NCBI RefSeq assembly: GCF_016802725.1
Contig: NC_052668.1
Coordinates: 6,864,501 to 6,928,500, forward strand
DNA: 64,000 nt
Direction: 5' to 3'
Source: Solenopsis invicta
Lineage: Eukaryota > Arthropoda > Insecta > Hymenoptera > Formicidae
Part shown: in pieces, positions 57,981-64,000 of the stretch
Layout: every line of letters begins with the position of its first letter
Numbering within the stretch: the first letter of the stretch is position 1
Position numbers and translations under genes: made by a program
Notes under the pieces: generated by a model
Told to the model about the DNA's origin: nothing
Databases searched by the model: none
Seen by the model: the letters and a program-made list of their open reading frames with translations, nothing else

Positions 57981-59904
57981 GGATGTACTGGCAGTAACGT
58001 CTAACATTGACAATGCCTTGAAAATTTTATAAATCGTCTATTTATTATCTGAACACATGTTTAAAATTTGAATTCGATCTTCTATATAACTGGTTCACGA
58101 GTTATTCAACTTTAAATTTTGCATGTTATGGTATAGCAGTACATTTCCACTTATATCAATGAAATTATAAAGAAGCAACATTGCCAATATTCTGAAACTT
58201 TGTTTATGAGTAAATAAAATATTGAACAACATTTCTAAAAAGGTTTATATCGATTTACTAACTTGTTATTAAAATATCAATGCAATATAAAAACGATGCG
58301 AAATTTCAGTAAATGTCAAATTTTCGAATGGGCTACATAACCATACTACATGACCACATTCTACTTTGACTTGTATAAAGTGATAGAAGAGCAAATATTA
58401 TGTTAATGATATTTATTTAAATATCTTATGGATTTTTAAGTTCCATTTGATATCTGAAATACATTAAATTGCATTAAATGTTATCAATATGCGTCTAGTT
58501 TTTTCATTTCTTACAGTTGATTTTTGGTAAAATTTATGTGCAAAAGTTTTTTGTCGACAATCGCAAACATTGCAAAATATACAAATATATTTATTTGTAG
58601 TGCCAAATATCACGTTAACTAACATTATTTAAGTCCTATACATGATACGAGTACATAGGGTGTTACCCAGATAGCAATGCATTCTTTGCACAAAAGGAGA
58701 AATACTTGCTAATTACAAGTTTTCCTGCGGTTGCAATCACGTTGTTACATCGCAAACACTAATCTCTTTGTATAAGACTATCTAAAGGCAATAGGAAGGA
58801 AACTGTTTCTCAGGAACTGAAGGACAATAGTGTACGGAACTTATTAGTATAAAATTTCCAATAACTTGTTATAAATAGCTTTCAACAATTCTTTATTATA
58901 ATATTTCCTTCAAATATAAGGAAATTGTGTTAACATCATAATTGATTAAAATTATATATTTATGTATTTTAATATATTTTAATGAAATATGTATGTTATA
59001 CTCAGTTAGCACACAATATTTATGATAAATATTAATAAATATTTATCATAATTTTTTTAGAAATATTATATAAATATTTTATACATATTTTATATACATG
59101 ACGGAAAAGATTATAAAAATATTTATCCAAAATATTGTTAAAATATTTATTAAATATTTTCTAAAATATTTATCGTAAATGAAAAATATTTATAAAAATA
59201 TTAATGTAAATATTTATAACACATAAAAAAAATATTTGTAATATTTTGTAAAGCCAGGATTGTATAGCCAGAACATCCTTAAAGAAAATTTTATTTTAAT
59301 AACAGAAAATCACAAATATCATATGATATTCACCCGTTATTAAAAAAAACCTTAAAACGCGTGTTCAATTACATTTTTAATTTCTGAAATCTTTACCTTC
59401 TCCGCCTTCTCTAATTTTTTTGTCCTTTCTATTTTATTATACTATTTTACACTCCTTCGATTTAATCTCCTTCCTTCCTTCCTTTTTACATTATTTCATT
59501 ACTCTTCTTTTAATAACATTTTAATAGCAGTATTATAATAATATTAAATAAAATTGCTGAAAATGAAATATAACACAAAGTATCAATTCTTTATAATGAT
59601 ATTGTAACCATAAACATAGACGTTTAATAATACTTATCTAAAATAATCGTGAAGTCGTCCAAACGGAAAAGAAAAGTCCTCATCAACGCAGGAAACAGAA
59701 TCAACACATTATTATTACATCATTAACCTCGCGATGCATGTAACAGTTATGTCTATTAACTGTCGAAACGTAATCTCCGTGATGACAGCAGCTCGCGAAG
59801 TACGAGTAAGCACATCGAGAGAACCAATCAGCATTACGGAAAAGCGTCAACAATAAATGCGACTATCGATTTAACATGGATTTTCTCAGATAGTATTTTT
59901 ATCA
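57981..59904. other. AT-rich region with AAATATTTAT-type repeats
   Basis: No gene. 58970-59260 consists of irregular AAATATTTAT and its complement, able to form many small hairpins. 59280-59530 is one more unit of the tandem family. 59640-59880 is GC-richer but without recognised features. Confidence 0.5.
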
Positions 59905-60140
59905 TTGTTTTAAAGTACTCTTTAAGCCATTCAACTTTCAATCACACATTTTTTTTATCTCTTATAGTTTTGACGATATACGCTTCAAAATAGAAAACCG
60001 ATTTTCTTCAAAAAAGTGTTTCACCCTTTAAAAATGAGTATAGGCACGTATAAGAAAGTACGTTTTTCCCTTATATTGATTTGTAGTACAATATATTAAA
60101 GGCTCGTCCAAATCGGAGGAGGATACTTCTGTCCCTTTTC
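59905..60140. repeat. Partial copy of the palindrome module
   Basis: Colinear with the right arm of 49540-51680: AGCCATTCAACTTTC, then CCGATTTTCTTCAAA, GGCACGTATAAGAAAGTACG, and TATTAAAGGCTCGTCCAAAT. Confidence 0.8.
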
Positions 60141-60384
60141 TTGTAAGTTATATTTCAAAATTGGTTTCAATCTTTCATTAAGAAATTTTCATTATGTATA
60201 CATATAATAACAGTTATGTTATTTTAATGTCTACTTAATTATTCCTAAAAACAAAATGATATGCCATAATCCCTTCTTTTTTTAAATCAAATAATATGTA
60301 ATTACTCTCTGTATTATTTACTATAATATAAATCTCTTTGCACATTGGTGGGTTGTGTGCAGTAGACTTGTTTATCTACTATCC

Positions 60385-61600
60385 CTATTTTGCTATGTAA
60401 AGCCGCTCAGGAAAAGAAGACCGGCGTTGGAAATGAAGACCCTTTCCTATCTTAAGGACTAGGTTTATTCTCATGTATCTACAATGTGTAGTTATTTTTG
60501 GTATATTTGTTGGTGGCCCTGACAAGGGCCGTTTGGTAGTAGCAAAGTTCTCTAGCTGTGGCAACGCTGGCGCCGGAAACGCCGATTCGGTGGACTCGGT
60601 GGTGGTCTGGCGCCTCCTCTCGGCGGGAATTTCGGTACTCGGGCTCATTGTGTCGGCGTCCTTGCGACCGGCTCCTGCGGCAGTGTTCGCGATCTTCCCG
60701 TCGTGATATTTGATTATCTCTCGGTCCGGAAAAGACCATTGGAGATGGCTCGTTTCTCGCTAGCGACTTCCTTGAGGGCAGCGCCTCTACTTGAGTACCC
60801 GAATCCTTGAGTGTTGGAAGATCGTTCTGTGTCGCTTGGTCCGAAAATGGTACGCGGTTCTGTACCCTAACGTTCCTCAGCTCCCACTTGCTGCCCGACG
60901 AGTCAGTGTCCACGACCTCAGCGTGAACCACGCGATATACTCGGGTTGCCCTCTCGGTCTGAGTAAAAGTGCCGTCCATTCGCCGCTTGGTTGGCGAAGG
61001 CGGCGGCGAGACAAGCCGCGATATCCTCGGAAAACATGGCAAGGTGTAATGCCAGATCCTGCGATTGTCCTCCGAAAAAAAAAACACAGTAAGGCCTCGT
61101 AAAAGAAGGCGGGGAGATCCAATGGCATCAGCCTCCCTTGCGGTCGCTCCGAATTCGCGGCGGCAGCAATTTTCTCGGCAGTAGGTGTTCTCTTCATAAG
61201 AGGTGAATTCCAAAAATGCGCTTGTTGTACGAGTATAGATAACGCCTCGTACAGTGCTGAAAAAGGTGCTGATATCCTGGCATATTGCTCCTTTTATTTT
61301 CTAATTTTTAAAATTTAAGCACAAATGACTCTTCATTATCCTGGCCACTTGCTGCCGTGCTTCGAAATCTGGGACACGTATAGCGCGCGTATTTTTCCAC
61401 GCAGTTGTGGCTGCTCGCGGCCGCGAACTTGTTCGCGCGCGGTACCACGAACTGCTTCGTGCTCGCCGGGTCGCTCTTTGCTTGGCGCCTCGCATTGTTT
61501 GGCGGGCTGCCGTTCGATAGGCGCCCGTTATGCCTGTGGGCTGCCGTTCGGTAAACGTCCTTGTTGTGACGCATGTGAACGGCCACACACAATCTTTATA
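60385..61600 (-). other. Unrecognised GC-rich block with a 244-codon frame
   Basis: This block contrasts with the AT-rich intron around it. A minus-strand frame at 60479-61213 stays open for 244 codons. The protein is rich in Arg, Ser and Glu, with VSPPPSPTKRRMDGTFTQTE and DREHCRRSRSQGRRH, and seems disordered. I recognise no domain. Further minus-strand frames at 61301-61600 are Arg/Ala/Thr-rich. It sits 640 bp downstream of the CUB exon on the same strand, so an alternative terminal exon is conceivable, but composition and length fit better with the 5' part or gag/ORF1 of an unidentified retroelement. No splice acceptor of obvious strength was checked in detail. Confidence 0.35.
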
Positions 61601-61854
61601 AATGTTTTTCTGTTTTATTTTCTTGTTATTTCACTTTTTTTAAATGATTTGCAAAAAAATGAAAAAGTACAGAATAAAAAACGTTAAAAACTTAGAATAA
61701 TAATGTATACGCAAAATTGACTGTATAATAATTTTAACATAATAGATTAAATAATATGTTGATGTCTATATGTTAGTCGTAAAAGAAGTGATATAAAAAC
61801 TCTAGAGACAACACTAGGCGAGTTGAAATAAAATAATAAAGACAAAGACTCACT
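61601..61854 (-). other. 5' end of the large intron
   Basis: AT-rich intron sequence next to the splice donor at 61849-61854 (GTGAGT on the minus strand). No repeat recognised. Confidence 0.6.
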
Positions 61855-62031
61855 CGGGCGGTTTTCCTCTAAGGCCGAATGAAGTGAATATCAGTTCAAC
61901 ACGTTGACGCGGCCCCGCAAGGAATGTATAAACGCACTGTCGTGGATCTCCTTCAGGATTGATCAACGTTGGGGCGTGAAAGGTTCCGTTTAACGGTCCA
62001 TCTGGAGTGCTCACAAATTTTTGATCACACT
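61855..62031 (-). CDS. CUB-domain exon, N-terminal half of the domain
   Basis: On the minus strand an acceptor AATTTCCAG precedes the exon and GTGAGT follows it. The frame is open across all 177 bases, reading CDQKFVSTPDGPLNGTF, then PRQCVYTFLAGPRQRVELIF and TSFGLRGK. The two cysteines are C1 and C2 of a CUB domain, and VELIFTSF is the conserved hydrophobic strand. The third and fourth cysteines are supplied by the exon at 562-773. The exon starts with two bases completing a codon from 62162-62239, whose phase fits. At the 3' end the strongest donor leaves one base, whereas the next exon needs two. Confidence 0.85.
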
Positions 62032-62161
62032 CTGGAAATTAGATATAATTATGATTTACGGTAAGTTGATCAAACATTGCATTCATGAATTAAAATTATT
62101 ATAATCATTGCAATTGATAGATTGCTATAGAAAAGGTAATAGAAAAGAATGCAAGACATAC

Positions 62162-62239
62162 TTGGTGTTCTGGCAGTGAGCCCTCCCGGTAGTGGTGACA
62201 GTGATGGATAGCCTTGTGATACATCAATTGCATCGCGAG
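62162..62239 (-). CDS. Short exon upstream of the CUB domain
   Basis: The minus strand shows CACACTCTCCTTAATTTAG as acceptor and AAGTATGT at the donor (GTATGT from 62161 downward). The 78-bp exon encodes RDAIDVSQGYPSLSPLPGGL then TARTP, and both ends split a codon after its first base, so it joins the next exon as an AAG codon in front of the first CUB cysteine. The peptide has no domain of its own; it looks like a linker or an N-terminal region after a signal peptide encoded upstream. Confidence 0.65.
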
Positions 62240-62590
62240 CTAAATTAAGGAGAGTGTGATGATACAAAGATTCCGCAACATCCATCACCACCAAAAACAC
62301 ACCATATTATAATCGTACAAATAATTGTAATATTGAGGTTATTTATACAGCATAAAAAAATTACAGAAACGCTGCAGAAATATTTCATTGCAATATTAGA
62401 AAAATATTGCAAAATAATACTTTAATATTGGAGCAACATTTAAATTTTTTAAATATAAATTATATTATAACATTATTGCAATATTGTAATACAATGTTGC
62501 AGTAATGTTACAACATATTAAAAGTGTATAAAGTCTTTTTAAATGTTTTGAAAAAGCATTTCTGAAAAAATATTTAATACAATATGTACA
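62240..62590. other. Intron upstream of the short exon, with a GCAATATTGCAAT-type repeat
   Basis: AT-rich. 62390-62520 has repeated and inverted TGCAATATT/AATGTTGCA motifs, also present at 27230-27300. No exon found. Confidence 0.5.
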
Positions 62591-62817
62591 ATAGAATTGT
62601 AGAGTAATTACACTTTCGCTGTAGCTGACGCCTATGGAAGCCGAAGCCTTCCGTTCGCGCATGCGCATGGCTCCGATCGGCGCCATATGCCTTTTATTAT
62701 TCAAAGCGTTCATACGCAACCGGCACTGAAGCGAATCGCAAGTTAGTGTGTTGATTAGGACCTGGGACTTCAAAAGTTTTTTACCGTTTCCGGTTTTTTT
62801 ATTTTTGTTATTTTGAA
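62591..62817 (+). other. Leader of the piggyBac element
   Basis: A GC-richer segment before the transposase ATG, likely the 5' UTR and terminal region. I could not place the 5' terminal inverted repeat or a convincing TTAA at its outer edge (the nearest TTAA is 62574-62577). Confidence 0.4.
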
Positions 62818-64000
62818 ATGCAAAAAAGTGATGTGGGTCCTTCAAAGCCTAAGAAACGCAGCTTAGCGTTTAAAAATCCGAAATTACTGGCAGATGAGGA
62901 ACTTTATTTTGTACTCTAGTGATAAAGATACTATTGATTTGGATTATATGAGCGATTTAGATTTTGCTCCAGAACAGGGTGATTCTGAATCAGAAGAGGA
63001 GGATACGGACGAAGATGATAACGGTAAAAATTTTGAATTCTTAAGTTTATGGGTCTTATTAGGTTTATTTTTTATCAATATCGGATGAACCGTCCCTGCC
63101 ATTACCACAGCCAGATATACCTAATAAGATTTTTGATATCGTCACAAATTTGTTTCGACAGGATACGAACAAACAAAGTAAAGATTTGGACTTACTTTTT
63201 TTACGATTTCCTTACGGTTTAATTTTCTTTAGACGCAAATGACGATATGTCGCTTCCACAGACGCATACTGCGTGTGACAATTCTTGATCAAACTGGACT
63301 AATGTCCCAGCAAATATGAGACAGTTTCCTTTTACGAAAAGTAATAAACTTTTAGTGACGATTACTAACAATAATCAACCTATTGATTACTTTCCATTAC
63401 TATTCGACGACGAATTTCTAAATCTAATAGTTGAAGAAACGAATCATTATGCTGAAGAGGTGTTCTGCACGGGAAGAAAATCCAAAGAATCGAGAATTAC
63501 GCGATGGAAACCGGTTACCTGCAAAGAAATGTTGAAATTTGTGGCACTATTATTGCATACAGGAACAATAAAGCTGCAACGCCTCTAAGATTATTGGAAA
63601 AACCACCCATTGTTTAATTTTAAATGTTTTTCTGATCATATGAGCCGCGACCGCTTCTTATTGATAATGCGGTACTTGCATTTTTCTAAAAATCCAAATC
63701 AAAGAGAAAAACCCACAGACCGGTTGCATAAAATCAGACCTGTTATAGATTTCTTTAATAATAAAATGTCTTCTATTTATTCTCCCGGCAAAGAATTGTC
63801 ATTTGACGAATCGATAGTGTTATGGCGTGGACGATTGATTTTTCGCCAGTATATAATAAATAAACGCCATAAGTATGGCATAAAGTTGTACATGCTCATA
63901 GAGCCCAGTGGTGTGATCTTAAAATCATTGGTATATACAGGAGTTTTAGAAGATACAAGTGGAAAAGGTCACGCAACAAAGGTTGTTTTATATTTATTGC
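62818..64000 (+). pseudogene. piggyBac transposase, broken and cut by the window end
   Basis: From ATG 62818 the frame reads MQKSDVGPSKPKKRSLAFKN and reaches a TAG 34 codons later; a +1 shift continues in LDYMSDLDFAPEQGDSESEE, the acidic N-terminus typical of piggyBac. Out-of-frame pieces follow: NQPIDYFPLLFDDEFLNLIV and RWKPVTCKEMLKFVALLLHT (63316-63588), then a TAA at 63586-63588 and LIMRYLHFSKNP, and KELSFDESIVLWRGRL with a catalytic aspartate (about 63790-63840), KYGIKLYML and on to the window edge. The fold is DDE_Tnp_1_7. The element lies on the opposite strand within another intron of the CUB gene. Confidence 0.9.

Overview
The window looks like one contig piece of an insect genome. 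An ant or another hymenopteran is my best guess, from the intron-rich gene structure, the AT-rich background and the mixture of transposon families; no sequence here fixes the species. There are no bacterial operons, rRNA genes or CRISPR arrays.

The only host gene I can support is on the minus strand and uses the two ends of the window. Two exons near the right end (62162-62239 and 61855-62031) and one near the left end (562-773) together encode a four-cysteine CUB domain. If they are consecutive exons, everything from 774 to 61854 is one intron of about 61 kb. The junction across it has a reading-phase problem, described in the findings.

That intron is a transposon graveyard. From left to right it holds: a TTAA-flanked MITE (945-1167); a 5'-truncated copia element (1671-4691); a decayed terminal-inverted-repeat element (5290-11335) containing a full-length, extremely purine-skewed LINE with a 12-bp target duplication (5451-10589); an R1-type LINE remnant (14485-16200); a CR1/Daphne-like LINE remnant on the minus strand (17005-19660); a DIRS-type tyrosine-recombinase retroelement with inverted termini (20478-25525); a 579-bp palindromic MITE (25894-26472); smaller inverted repeats and a piggyBac remnant (27773-29192); a two-LTR Ty3/gypsy element on the minus strand (30266-35457); a solo LTR (36083-36323); a second purine-skewed LINE on the minus strand (38090-45125) split by a Penelope element with a 13-bp target duplication (41696-44713); a 1.84-kb TG...CA element that may be a long solo LTR (45286-47125); a 2.1-kb fold-back element with a microsatellite at its apex (47176-49306); a 2.1-kb nested palindrome (49540-51680); a gypsy 3' fragment (52730-54269); a degenerate tandem array with a 250-300 bp period (55130-57980); and an unrecognised GC-rich block with a 244-codon open frame (60385-61600). 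Beyond the last exon, a piggyBac transposase pseudogene on the plus strand (62818-64000) runs off the window.

Almost all transposon proteins are broken by stops and small frameshifts. The exceptions are ORF1 of the full-length LINE and the short CUB exons. I found no convincing new multi-gene system. The most unusual items are the giant intron, the nested palindromes, the Penelope termini carrying a hammerhead-like core, the whole-element purine skew of the LINE family, and a TTAA MITE whose empty target site is preserved in the opposite arm of its fold-back host.
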